DNA from: Deltaproteobacteria bacterium
GTDB lineage: Bacteria > Desulfobacterota > DSM-4660 > Desulfatiglandales > HGW-15
Direction: 5' to 3'
NCBI GenBank assembly: GCA_020060215.1
Contig: JAGVAP010000088.1
Span: 48,482-112,481, forward strand
DNA: 64,000 bases
The translations under genes and the position numbers were made by a program. Shown here piece after piece: positions 18,237 to 26,526 of the stretch; within the stretch, counting starts at the first letter, position 1; each line of letters opens with the position of its first letter. The notes under the pieces are model-generated. The model searched no databases. It was not told where the DNA came from and worked only from the letters and a program-made list of their open reading frames with translations.

Positions 18237-18242
18237 GTCTGG

Positions 18243-18521
18243 ATGGACCGGCCGAAGATCACCCAGGACAAGCTCCCCAAGAAGATCGAGGTCACCGCTT
18301 ATTCCGGGTACAAGGCGAATGAGAGGCCCCTCTCCTTTGCAGTGGAAGGAGAGCGGATGGATGTGCGGGAGATCATCGATCGCTGGTACGGTGTGGAGAG
18401 CGATTACTACAAGGTCCTTGCCGGCGATGGAAGGGTTTACATCCTGAAATGGCACCGGCTCCTGGACGTGTGGCTGCTGGTGAACGTGCACGATCCACGA
18501 TCCCGGATGAAGGATGCATGA
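18243..18521 (+). CDS. Small conserved-looking protein of unknown function
   Basis: 92 residues, MDRPKITQDK to SRMKDA. The middle reads like a compact beta-rich domain (RWYGVESDYYKVLAGDG, YILKWHRLLDVWLLV), resembling small uncharacterised proteins found next to DNA-repair or polymerase genes in other bacteria; that resemblance is from memory and weak. No ribosome-binding site precedes the ATG, but a consensus -10 box does, suggesting leaderless translation. The last residues (HDPRSRMKDA) are encoded by a CGATCCACGATCCCGGATGA-type repeat, so the original end may be earlier. Confidence 0.6.
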   Translation: MDRPKITQDKLPKKIEVTAYSGYKANERPLSFAVEGERMDVREIIDRWYGVESDYYKVLAGDGRVYILKWHRLLDVWLLVNVHDPRSRMKDA

Positions 18522-18540
18522 TCGCAGGGTGCAGGATCGC
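18491..18540. repeat. 'gatcc/ggatgc' low-complexity repeat
   Basis: A run of GATCCACGATCCCGGATGAAGGATGCATGATCGCAGG units spans the end of the 92-residue gene and the gap before the next one. A related stretch (GCAAGATTCAGGATGCAGCA, then TCTTGGATCCTGGATCC) lies at 32241-32280 in the radical SAM cluster. Confidence 0.4.
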
Positions 18541-18542
18541 TC

Positions 18543-19601
18543 TTATTCCGACGTGTAGATCCAGTTGTAATTGATGGGCCGGAGGGTGAGAAAGCCGTTT
18601 CTCGGGTGCAGGAACTCATCCCGGAGCTTGAGCCAGTTATAGGCGGGTTTGGGCCTCCTCAGCTTGCCGTCTTCTGGCGGTTTTGCGTAGGTGGTGTAAC
18701 CGTATACGGCCTCGGAGATCCCGACATAGTAGCCTTCCGCAGGATAGAGGTAGGAGGCCTTGAATTGCTCCACGTCCATGCCCTCTTTCTGGGCAAGGGC
18801 GGTGAGCTGCTTCTCGGTGAGCTGTATGAGAAAGAACTTGGACACCCCCCGCTCCGAGTACTTGACCATGCTCCTGGACTCGGAGCTCGAGATGAAAACC
18901 GTGGAGATGAAATCCATACGCCGCAGGAGCTGCGCCGCGATGAGTCCGGCCGTCCGCCTGCCTCCCACGCTGTGGTGGCATGCATAGTACTCGAAGAGCT
19001 TGTTCTGGAGGATGTGCGCCTCCTTGTCGCCGTTCTCATACAGATTGTTCTGGATGTACCGGAGCCATTTGCAGAGATCCTCGGCCGCGTCCGCGATCGG
19101 CCAGTCGATCTTCACGTGGAAATGGGTGAGCGAGTAGCGGTTCCTTTTCTTGACGCTCGCATCCTGCTGCACGAGGAGGGCGTAGTCCACATCGAGGAGG
19201 TCTTCGACAAAATCGAGGAACTTGGGCTCATCGAAGTATCGGAGATTGGTATGGTAGTTCTTGGATAAGGAAAACTCGGCCAGGTATTCGACATTCTTCT
19301 TGATGACCTTGTTTTCAGGGAAAAAGCGGAGATAATTCTTCAATTCCGAGCTGATGGTGCCCTCGCAGAAGATCACGATGAACGTGTTGTAGAGCTCCGA
19401 TTCCTTCTCCATCTTCTTGGACTTCGGCTTGAGTTCGCTCTTCTCGACAAAGCTGTACTCGACGCCGTTTTTCACGAAGTTGTAGAAGGAGTCGATGAGG
19501 GAGATCTTCATCAACCTCGCCTCAAGGGTGTCCCTCAGGATCTCATACAGAGACCGGCGCAGCTTTTCGTAGGAATTGAGTCTTTCCCGGTATGTCCACA
19601 T
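18543..19601 (-). CDS. Uncharacterised 352-residue protein
   Basis: No family recognised. The protein is soluble-looking, with a charged N-terminus (MWTYRERLNSYEKLRRSLYEILRD) of probable helical or coiled-coil character, then mixed alpha/beta sequence rich in aromatic residues, ending NYNWIYTSE. No signal peptide or membrane segment is seen. The start at 19601 is chosen because a good promoter (19719-19748) lies within the longer open frame, which rules out the upstream TTG. Codon use looks like that of its neighbours. It is transcribed divergently from yceD-rpmF-plsX. Confidence 0.7.
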   Translation of the reverse strand: MWTYRERLNSYEKLRRSLYEILRDTLEARLMKISLIDSFYNFVKNGVEYSFVEKSELKPKSKKMEKESELYNTFIVIFCEGTISSELKNYLRFFPENKVIKKNVEYLAEFSLSKNYHTNLRYFDEPKFLDFVEDLLDVDYALLVQQDASVKKRNRYSLTHFHVKIDWPIADAAEDLCKWLRYIQNNLYENGDKEAHILQNKLFEYYACHHSVGGRRTAGLIAAQLLRRMDFISTVFISSSESRSMVKYSERGVSKFFLIQLTEKQLTALAQKEGMDVEQFKASYLYPAEGYYVGISEAVYGYTTYAKPPEDGKLRRPKPAYNWLKLRDEFLHPRNGFLTLRPINYNWIYTSE

Positions 19602-19718
19602 CTCCCATCCCCGCTGAGTTCGATGAATCGTGTCCCGCCGGTAAAGGCTTGTTCTTCCGGTTCTTTTCTGCAACCCCGACCCGGCGGGGATTTGACTCTC
19701 GGAGCGGTCCGTTCCGGG

Positions 19719-19748
19719 AATATATGAAGGATAAACCGTAAGTGTCAA
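19719..19748 (-). promoter_or_regulatory. Promoter of the 352-residue gene
   Basis: TTGACA (19743-19748, minus strand), 18-base spacer, TATATT (19719-19724). The leader would be about 110 bases. It lies back to back with the yceD promoter. Confidence 0.6.
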
Positions 19749-19833
19749 TGAAAAAAAGACAATTCTAATGAAGCAGGCGGATCCGACCCCAGGGGGCGAC
19801 CGCGGCCGGCCTGTTCTATTCCTATCAATTCAC

Positions 19834-19861
19834 TTGACAAACAGGACAGGTCTTTTATAGC
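19834..19861 (+). promoter_or_regulatory. Promoter of yceD-rpmF-plsX
   Basis: TTGACA (19834-19839), 16-base spacer, TATAGC (19856-19861). Transcription would begin about 40 bases before the yceD ATG. Confidence 0.6.
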
Positions 19862-19907
19862 TATGGTTTACCCTTTTTCAGGCCGCCTGCAGAGGAGGGG
19901 AATATTC

Positions 19908-20447
19908 ATGAGAATCGACCTGAGCAAACTCCCCGACGACGCGGAAGTCTCCGAGGTCTATGAGCCGGAGTGGTGGCACAGCGATGAAGAAGGAGAACAG
20001 GTCCTGGGACTCGACGGACCTCTCACTGTCCGGGTAAGGATACACCGGGCGGGCAACAAGTACCTCCTGGACGGAGAGATGAAGGGCGGGACCGTTGTAC
20101 GATGCGACCGCTGTCTGGAGCCCTACCATTTTGACCTGGACGCCGGCTTCCATCTGTACCTCCTCGCCACGTCCCCTCCCCAGAAGGGAGAGAAGGAGAT
20201 TGAGTTGCTCGACGAAGATATGGAAGTCGAGTTCATTGAAGGGGAAGAGGTGGATCTCGACAGGATTATTCGGGAACAGGTCTTCCTCTCGCTGCCGATG
20301 AAGAGTGTCTGCGGGGAATCCTGCCACGGCCTTTGTCCCATCTGCGGGACCAACTTGAACAGCGGGCTGTGCGTGTGCCGGAAAGAAACGGCCCATCCCG
20401 CCTTCCAGAAGCTGAGAGATCTTAAGACCAAGGATTCGGAGAGGTAA
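19908..20447 (+). CDS. yceD: YceD family (DUF177) rRNA-related protein
   Basis: 179 residues. The conserved core has VRCDRCLEPYHFDLDA and the C-terminal cysteine cluster CGESCHGLCPICGTNLN..CVC, a probable zinc site. YceD proteins are nearly always encoded just before rpmF and are linked to 23S rRNA maturation; the exact activity is not settled. ATG at 19908 has GGAGGGG upstream; an earlier ATG at 19863 has no such site. rpmF starts 3 bases after its stop. Confidence 0.9.
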   Translation: MRIDLSKLPDDAEVSEVYEPEWWHSDEEGEQVLGLDGPLTVRVRIHRAGNKYLLDGEMKGGTVVRCDRCLEPYHFDLDAGFHLYLLATSPPQKGEKEIELLDEDMEVEFIEGEEVDLDRIIREQVFLSLPMKSVCGESCHGLCPICGTNLNSGLCVCRKETAHPAFQKLRDLKTKDSER

Positions 20448-20450
20448 GTA

Positions 20451-20636
20451 ATGGCTGTACCAAAGAGAAAGAAATCCAAGTCCCGCAGGGATATGCGGCG
20501 CTCGCACGATCATGCCAAGCTGCTGCAGACGGTCGCATGCCCCCAGTGCAACGAACCCATGCTGCCCCACCATGTCTGTCCCCATTGCGGGACCTACAAG
20601 GGAAGGACCATCATCGAGAAAAAAGACGAGAGCTGA
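20451..20636 (+). CDS. rpmF: 50S ribosomal protein L32
   Basis: 61 residues, basic N-terminus [19 protein letters not shown] and a zinc ribbon CPQC..CPHCG, so this is the zinc-binding (C+) form of L32. GGAGAGG precedes the ATG. plsX follows after 2 bases, the classical ribosome-lipid gene link. Confidence 0.96.
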   Translation: MAVPKRKKSKSRRDMRRSHDHAKLLQTVACPQCNEPMLPHHVCPHCGTYKGRTIIEKKDES

Positions 20637-20638
20637 TC

Positions 20639-21610
20639 ATGAGGATCGCCGTGGACGCCATGGGCGGTGATCGGGCTCCGGAGGTTGTGGTTCGGGGTGC
20701 GCTTCAGGCCGCCTCCGAGTGGGGCCTTGAAATCACCCTCGTGGGCCGCAGAGATGCGATCGAAAGCAGTCTCGACGATTCCCCTGGGAGATCCCGCATT
20801 CGCGTTCATCACTGCACCGAAACCATCCTCATGGGGGAGTCCCCGGTCAAGGCGGTCCGTCGGAAGAGGGATTCTTCGATCCCCGTGGCCTTCGGGCTCG
20901 TCAGGAAGGGCGAGGCCGACGCCGTGGTGAGCGCCGGAAACTCCGGGGCGATTCTGGCCTCGGCCGTCCGGACCCTGGGCCGGATCAAAGGGGTGGACAG
21001 GGCCGCCTTCGTCAGCATATTCCCCGGAGTAGAGGGGGACGTGATCCTCATCGATGTGGGGGCGAACGTGGATTGCCGGCCCACGCATCTTTTTCAGTTC
21101 GGAATCATGGCCCACTCCTTTGCGCAGTCCTGTCTGGACATGAAAGACCCGGTGATCGGTCTCCTCAGTATCGGGGAGGAAGGGGGCAAGGGGAACGAGC
21201 AGGTGCGAAAGGCCCATGATCTCTTTGCGGCCAGCCGCCTGAAGTTCGTGGGGAACGTCGAAGGGCGGGACATCATGAGCGGCAGGTTCCAGATCGTGGT
21301 CTGCGACGGGTTTGTGGGCAATGTGGTGCTCAAGCTCGTGGAGGGTATGGCGGAGACCCTTTACGGGATGATCAGCAGCGGGGTCAAGGCTTCCGGCGAG
21401 GTCGGGGGCTCCCTGGAGTGGCTCAAGAAGAGGCTCGATTATTCGGAATATGGGGGCGCCCCTATCCTGGGGATCAAGGGGGTAGGGATTGTCTGCCACG
21501 GCGCGTCCTCGGAGAAGGCGATCAAAAACGCCATCCGGATCGCCGCCGATTATGTCAAAAGGAACATCCCGGAGCGGCTCGCAGCCCATATGCAATGTTT
21601 CCGGGCATAA
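20639..21610 (+). CDS. plsX: Phosphate acyltransferase PlsX
   Basis: Makes acyl-phosphate from acyl-ACP for phospholipid synthesis, as a peripheral membrane enzyme. 323 residues. N-terminus MRIAVDAMGGDRAP, then VSAGNSGA and the C-terminal GGAPILGIKGVGIVCHG are family signatures. It starts 2 bases after rpmF. In most relatives fabH and fabD follow; here a palindromic repeat and then fabG follow instead. Confidence 0.95.
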   Translation: MRIAVDAMGGDRAPEVVVRGALQAASEWGLEITLVGRRDAIESSLDDSPGRSRIRVHHCTETILMGESPVKAVRRKRDSSIPVAFGLVRKGEADAVVSAGNSGAILASAVRTLGRIKGVDRAAFVSIFPGVEGDVILIDVGANVDCRPTHLFQFGIMAHSFAQSCLDMKDPVIGLLSIGEEGGKGNEQVRKAHDLFAASRLKFVGNVEGRDIMSGRFQIVVCDGFVGNVVLKLVEGMAETLYGMISSGVKASGEVGGSLEWLKKRLDYSEYGGAPILGIKGVGIVCHGASSEKAIKNAIRIAADYVKRNIPERLAAHMQCFRA

Positions 21611-21635
21611 GTGAGACTTGGACTCTGACGGTAGG

Positions 21636-21739
21636 CTGTAGGAGCAGGCTCCCGCTCGCGATCCTCGCTGTAGGAGCAAGCTCCCGCTTGCGATCTTCTC
21701 GGGGCCGAATGAATCGCAAGCAGGAGCTTGCTCCTACAG
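21636..21739. repeat. BIME-like palindromic repeat, family A copy 1
   Basis: Two direct units of CTGTAGGAGCAAGCTCCCGC TTGCGATC type (21636-21663 and 21668-21695) are followed by one inverted unit (21712-21739). Each unit is itself partly palindromic (AGGAGCnnGCTCCT), so the RNA would fold strongly. Related copies lie at 51534-51595 and 63916-63987. The structure resembles REP/BIME elements mobilised by RAYT-type transposases. Confidence 0.8.
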
Positions 21740-21834
21740 GTTGATGTAGTCTCACACGGGATACAGTCGGAATGAACCATCGAGAATCTTCCCTGAAACC
21801 TGAACACTGAGCGCTGAAACTCTAGAGGAGGGAA

Positions 21835-22581
21835 ATGAACGAGAGATCGAGAGTCGTGGTCGTCACCGGCGGTTCCAGAGGCATCGGGAGGGCCGTGGCG
21901 TTGCGCTTTGCGGCGGAGAAGCCCACGATCGTCATCCTCCACTACGATCGTGACGAATCCGCGGCCGCTGACACCCTCCGGAGTCTCTCGGATCTGGGGG
22001 TTCAGGCCGAGGCCCGCAAGGTGGACGTCTCCTCCTACGCAGCTGCGGAAGAGGTCTTCAAGTCCGTCCTCTCCACGCTGGGCAGGGTGGACGTGCTGGT
22101 CAACAACGCGGGCATCGTGAAGGACAACTTCTTCATGAGGATGAGCGAGGAAGAATGGGATACGGTCCTTCGCGTCAATCTCAAGAGCGTGTTCAACTGC
22201 ACCCAGTGCATTATCCGGCCCATGCTCAAGCAGCGCGGGGGACGGATCGTCAACATCTCGTCGGTCGTAGGGCAGATCGGGAACCCGGGCCAGGCCAACT
22301 ATGCGGCGTCGAAAGCGGGCATCCTGGGCCTCACCAAGACGGTCGCCAAGGAGGCGGCCTCGCGGGGGATTACCGTGAATGCGGTGGCGCCGGGATTCAT
22401 CCAGACCGAGATGACCGCGAATCTCCCTGAAAAGGTCAAGGAGATGTTCATGCAGCAGATCCCGCTGGGCCGCGCCGGCACCCCGGAAGACGTGGCCGAG
22501 GCGGTATACTGGCTCTGCTCCGAAGCGGCCGCTTACATCACGGGCCAGGTGATCCACGTAAACGGAGGGCTTTACATGTGA
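21835..22581 (+). CDS. fabG: 3-oxoacyl-[ACP] reductase
   Basis: NADPH-dependent ketoreductase of fatty-acid elongation. 248 residues, SDR fold: GGSRGIGRA cofactor loop, NNAG, catalytic Ser (NISSVVG), YAASKAG, and the C-terminal ITGQVIHVNGG typical of FabG. AGAGGAGG precedes the ATG. acpP and fabF follow, which supports a fatty-acid role over other SDR functions. Confidence 0.93.
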   Translation: MNERSRVVVVTGGSRGIGRAVALRFAAEKPTIVILHYDRDESAAADTLRSLSDLGVQAEARKVDVSSYAAAEEVFKSVLSTLGRVDVLVNNAGIVKDNFFMRMSEEEWDTVLRVNLKSVFNCTQCIIRPMLKQRGGRIVNISSVVGQIGNPGQANYAASKAGILGLTKTVAKEAASRGITVNAVAPGFIQTEMTANLPEKVKEMFMQQIPLGRAGTPEDVAEAVYWLCSEAAAYITGQVIHVNGGLYM

Positions 22582-22613
22582 GGCTTTCCGCAGCGATTTA
22601 TTCATGGCGGTGA

Positions 22614-23021
<408 letters not shown>

Positions 23022-23071
23022 TCTGGTCCGCTACCGGGGCAAAGCCAGCGTGTCTTCAGGAAGAGGGTTTT

Positions 23072-24313
23072 ATGAATAACAGGGTCGTGGTCACGGGCCT
23101 TGGGATGGTGACCCCCCTCGGCACAGGGGTCGGGAAGAACTGGGAGGCCGTGTGCGCCGGCACATCCGGGATCGGTCCCATCACCAAGTTCGATCCTTCG
23201 CCCTTTGCCTGCCGCATCGCCGGTGAGGCGAGGGACTTCAAGTCTCAGGACTGGCTCGACAAACAGCAGGTCCGGAGACTCGATATCTTCGTCCACTTTG
23301 CCCTGGCCTCTGCCCGCATGGCCATGGAGGAGTCGGGGCTGAAGATCGACGATTCGAACCGGCATCGCGTGGGATCCCTGACCGGCTCGGGACTCGGCGG
23401 CCTCACCCTCCTCGAGCACTACCACAGAATACTGATCGACAAGGGCCCCGATCGGGTCAGCCCCTTCTTTATCCCGGGCATGATCGCCAATATGGCCCCC
23501 GGCCAGATCGCGATCGAGTTTGGGGCCAAGGGGCCGAACATCTCCATCGAGACGGCCTGCGCCGCAAGCTCCCATGCCATAGGGGAGTCCTTCCGACTGA
23601 TTCGTGAAGGCAGGGTGGATGCCATGATCACGGGCGGCGCGGAGGCCGTGGTAACGCCCCTTGCGCTCGCGGGGTTCTGCTCCATGCGGGCCCTCTCCAC
23701 CCGGAACGAAGAGCCCGAAAAGGCCTCCCGGCCGTTCGACCTCCATCGGGACGGCTTTATCATGGGGGAAGGGGCGGGCATCCTGATCCTGGAGGAGATG
23801 AACCACGCCCTGGAGAGGGGAGCGAGGATCCTGGCGGAGGTTGTCGGTTACGGACTCTCGGCCGACGCCTACCACATGACCGCCCCTGACCCGGACGGGG
23901 CCGGTGCGATCCTCTGCATGTCCGAGGCGGTCCGGGATGCGGGACTCAAGCCCGAGGATATCGACTATATCAACGCACACGGCACATCGACCAAGCTCAA
24001 CGACGAGTCGGAGGTGCGTGCGATCAAGGCGGTCTTTGGAGAACACGCCCGCAAACTCGCGATCAGCTCCACCAAATCGATGACCGGGCACCTCCTCGGG
24101 GGCGCAGGGGGGATCGAGGCGATCTACACGGTGCTCTCCATCAAGCGCGGCACGATCCCGCCCACCATCAACTACGAGACTCCGGACCCGGAATGCGATC
24201 TCGATTTCGTCCCCAATGTGGCCCGAAAGACCGCCGTAAGGGCGGCCATGTCCAACTCGTTCGGCTTCGGGGGGACCAACGCCAGCCTGGTATTCAAGGC
24301 GTTTCAGCCGTAA
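23072..24313 (+). CDS. fabF: 3-oxoacyl-[ACP] synthase II
   Basis: Condensing enzyme that elongates acyl-ACP with malonyl-ACP. 413 residues. Catalytic Cys in ETACAASSHA, and the two active-site histidines in NAHGTSTKLND and GHLLGGAGG. N-terminus NRVVVTGLGMVTPLG is typical. It follows acpP by 50 bases. A repeat-rich gap begins at its stop. Confidence 0.96.
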   Translation: MNNRVVVTGLGMVTPLGTGVGKNWEAVCAGTSGIGPITKFDPSPFACRIAGEARDFKSQDWLDKQQVRRLDIFVHFALASARMAMEESGLKIDDSNRHRVGSLTGSGLGGLTLLEHYHRILIDKGPDRVSPFFIPGMIANMAPGQIAIEFGAKGPNISIETACAASSHAIGESFRLIREGRVDAMITGGAEAVVTPLALAGFCSMRALSTRNEEPEKASRPFDLHRDGFIMGEGAGILILEEMNHALERGARILAEVVGYGLSADAYHMTAPDPDGAGAILCMSEAVRDAGLKPEDIDYINAHGTSTKLNDESEVRAIKAVFGEHARKLAISSTKSMTGHLLGGAGGIEAIYTVLSIKRGTIPPTINYETPDPECDLDFVPNVARKTAVRAAMSNSFGFGGTNASLVFKAFQP

Positions 24314-24617
24314 GGAGCAGTAGGCAGTAGGGAGTAAGCAGTAGGCTGCAATCCGGTTTCTTGGGTGTTTTTCCAGCCGGATACGCTCGCGGCCCCGGGT
24401 GACCCCCCCGAAGGGGGCCGTACTGCAAATCAACCGTTCGAAACTCCCCCTCTCAGCCTGGTGCTTTTGTCCGGAAATGGCCTGTTCCGGATTCGCGCGG
24501 TCATCAGTCAGCCCCTCCGCCCGCCGCTGCGCCGGCCGTTTTTCCCCAGGATGGGTGGAGCGGAGCGGAACCCGTCTATTCAACGGCCCATTATCCGATT
24601 CCAGGATCTCCCGCATC
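24314..24617. repeat. Repeat-rich gap between fabF and the OPT transporter
   Basis: No gene seen. It holds a GCAGTAGGCAGTAGGGAGTA unit (24317-24350), a GACCCCCCCGAAGGGGGCC stem (24400-24418) and a family-B copy GGATGGGTGGAGCGGAGCGG at 24549-24576. The long open frame that runs through it into the transporter gene is therefore probably non-coding. Confidence 0.6.
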
Positions 24618-26489
24618 ATGAAACCCAGAAACACCCAAGACGACTTTCTCGGCATCGAAACATCGGGGAAGAGCCCGGCCGAGATCGAGAGGGAGTGGTT
24701 CGAAAGGCACTACCGGGGAGAAGTCCCCCAGCTCACCCTCCGGGCAGTCCTGATCGGAATGGTCCTGGGCGGGGTCATGAGTCTCTCCAATCTGTACGTC
24801 GGTCTCAAAACGGGATGGGGCCTTGGGGTCGCCATTACCGCCTGCATCCTCGCCTTCTCGTTGGGCTCCCTTCTCCGGAAGATCGGCCTCTTCAGGAGCA
24901 ACCTGAGCATCCTGGAGAACAACTGCATGCAGTCCACGGCCAGTTCGGCAGGATATTCCACGGGCGGGGCCATGACGAGTGCCATCGCAGCGCTCGTCAT
25001 GATGAGGGGCGAGCACCTCCCGTTCTGGACCCTCTTTTCATGGACCGTTTTCCTGGCGATGCTGGGCGTCATGATGGCCGTGCCCATGAAGCGACAGATG
25101 ATCAATATCGAACAGCTTCCATTTCCCAGCGGCCTCGCCGCGGCCCAGACCCTTCGATCCCTTTACGCGGCCGGAAAGGAATCGGCCGCCAAGGCGAAGG
25201 CCCTGGTCATGGCGGGCTTTGGAGGCGTTGTGGGAGCATTTGCCCGTTCCAACGAGTTCTCCTGGTACCCCGCCGGCCTGAGAATCCCGGAGATGCTGGA
25301 GTTTCCGGGGGGAATTGGAGGGCATCCCTGGGTGCGGTGGACGATCGCCTGGGACATGAGCCTGCTGCTTATCGCGGCCGGGGCCATTATCGGGATCCGG
25401 GTTGCATCCAGCATGCTCGCGGCAGGCATCCTCAATTACGCAGTGCTTGCGCCCTGGATGGCGAGCAAAGGCGTGATCACGGAGTTGGGGTACCGGGGGA
25501 TCGTTTCCTGGAGCCTGTGGGGAGGGACCGCCCTGATGATCACATCGGGTTTGCTGAACTTCGCCCTTCAGTGGTCCACGATCAGCCGCGCCTTCTCCGG
25601 GATCATCCGCCTTTTCCGCCCCGGCCGCACGGACGGGGACGAGACCTCGCGAGCCATGGATGCGATCGAGGTCCCGGGCAGCTGGTTCATGGGAGGGGTC
25701 CTGATCGCATCGTGCGCCATCGTGGCGCTGCAGTATTGGAGCTTCTCCATAGACTGGTGGATGGGGACCCTGGCCGTGGTCCTGTCGTTCTTTCTCTCGG
25801 TGGTCGCTAGCCGGGCCACGGGCGAAACGGATATCACCCCGATCGGCGCAATGGGCAAGGTCACGCAGCTGACTTACGGGGTCATTGCCCCTGCAGACAC
25901 CACCACCAATCTGATGACCGCCTCGGTGACGGCCGGCGCAGCCGCTTCGGCCGCCGATCTTCTGACCGATCTGAAATCCGGGTATCTCCTCGGGGCCAAC
26001 CCCCGGAAGCAGTTCATTGCCCAGTTCCTGGGGATCTTTGCCGGGTCGCTGATCGTCGTCCCCGCCTTTTTCCTGGTGGTCCCGAGCGCAGACGTGCTTG
26101 GCGGCGCTCAGTTCCCTGCACCTGCCGCGCAGGTCTGGAAGGGGGTGGCGGAGTTGATGACCGAAGGTCTGTCGAGCCTCGGCTGGACCGAGCGGTGGGC
26201 CCTCGCCTTCGGAGGCGCGGCCGGAATCCTGATCGTGCTCATCGAGAGGAGCCTCCCTCCGGCACGCAGGCGGTATGTACCCTCGGCCATGGGACTCGGG
26301 CTGGCCTTCGTCATCCCCTTCTGGAACATCTTGTCCATGTTCGCCGGCGCCTTGGCGGCATGGGTCGGCGGCGCGTTCTTCAGGACGGCCGCGGAGCGCT
26401 ACACCATCCCCGTGGCTTCCGGGCTGATCGCAGGGGAAAGCCTGACGGGCATGCTGCTGGCCCTGCTCTCCACGGTGAACCTGATGTAG
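24618..26489 (+). CDS. OPT family oligopeptide/metal transporter
   Basis: 623 residues with about 14-16 hydrophobic segments. OPT-family features are LTLRAVLIGMVLGGVMSLSN near the start, an NNCMQSTASSAGYSTGG stretch, and EQLPFPSG in the cytoplasmic loop. Bacterial OPT proteins import peptides or metal chelates by proton coupling; the substrate here is unknown. Start MKPRNTQDD is chosen because the upstream frame is repeat DNA; an AGGA lies 11 bases before it. An MFS gene follows after 37 bases, possibly from its own promoter. Confidence 0.88.
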   Translation: MKPRNTQDDFLGIETSGKSPAEIEREWFERHYRGEVPQLTLRAVLIGMVLGGVMSLSNLYVGLKTGWGLGVAITACILAFSLGSLLRKIGLFRSNLSILENNCMQSTASSAGYSTGGAMTSAIAALVMMRGEHLPFWTLFSWTVFLAMLGVMMAVPMKRQMINIEQLPFPSGLAAAQTLRSLYAAGKESAAKAKALVMAGFGGVVGAFARSNEFSWYPAGLRIPEMLEFPGGIGGHPWVRWTIAWDMSLLLIAAGAIIGIRVASSMLAAGILNYAVLAPWMASKGVITELGYRGIVSWSLWGGTALMITSGLLNFALQWSTISRAFSGIIRLFRPGRTDGDETSRAMDAIEVPGSWFMGGVLIASCAIVALQYWSFSIDWWMGTLAVVLSFFLSVVASRATGETDITPIGAMGKVTQLTYGVIAPADTTTNLMTASVTAGAAASAADLLTDLKSGYLLGANPRKQFIAQFLGIFAGSLIVVPAFFLVVPSADVLGGAQFPAPAAQVWKGVAELMTEGLSSLGWTERWALAFGGAAGILIVLIERSLPPARRRYVPSAMGLGLAFVIPFWNILSMFAGALAAWVGGAFFRTAAERYTIPVASGLIAGESLTGMLLALLSTVNLM

Positions 26490-26518
26490 TTGCAAAAGAG
26501 GCCCGCTCCCGGTATAAA
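26490..26518 (+). promoter_or_regulatory. Candidate promoter just before the MFS gene
   Basis: TTGCAA (26490-26495), 17-base spacer, TATAAA (26513-26518). The ATG is 8 bases after the -10 box, which predicts a transcript with almost no leader; no ribosome-binding site is visible. Confidence 0.4.
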
Positions 26519-26526
26519 ACACGCCC

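Larger units (their letters stand above)
17824..18242. other. 419-base leader and intergenic region
   Basis: Between the FHA-GAF gene (minus) and the 92-residue gene (plus) no convincing coding region is seen. It holds a promoter on each strand (18036-18064 minus, 18208-18236 plus) and a CCCCGG/CCGGGG stem (17852-17870) in the untranslated leader of the FHA-GAF messenger. Confidence 0.5.

Noticed and set aside
21636..21739. CRISPR array
   Set aside because: Units are palindromic, in mixed orientation and without regular unique spacers.
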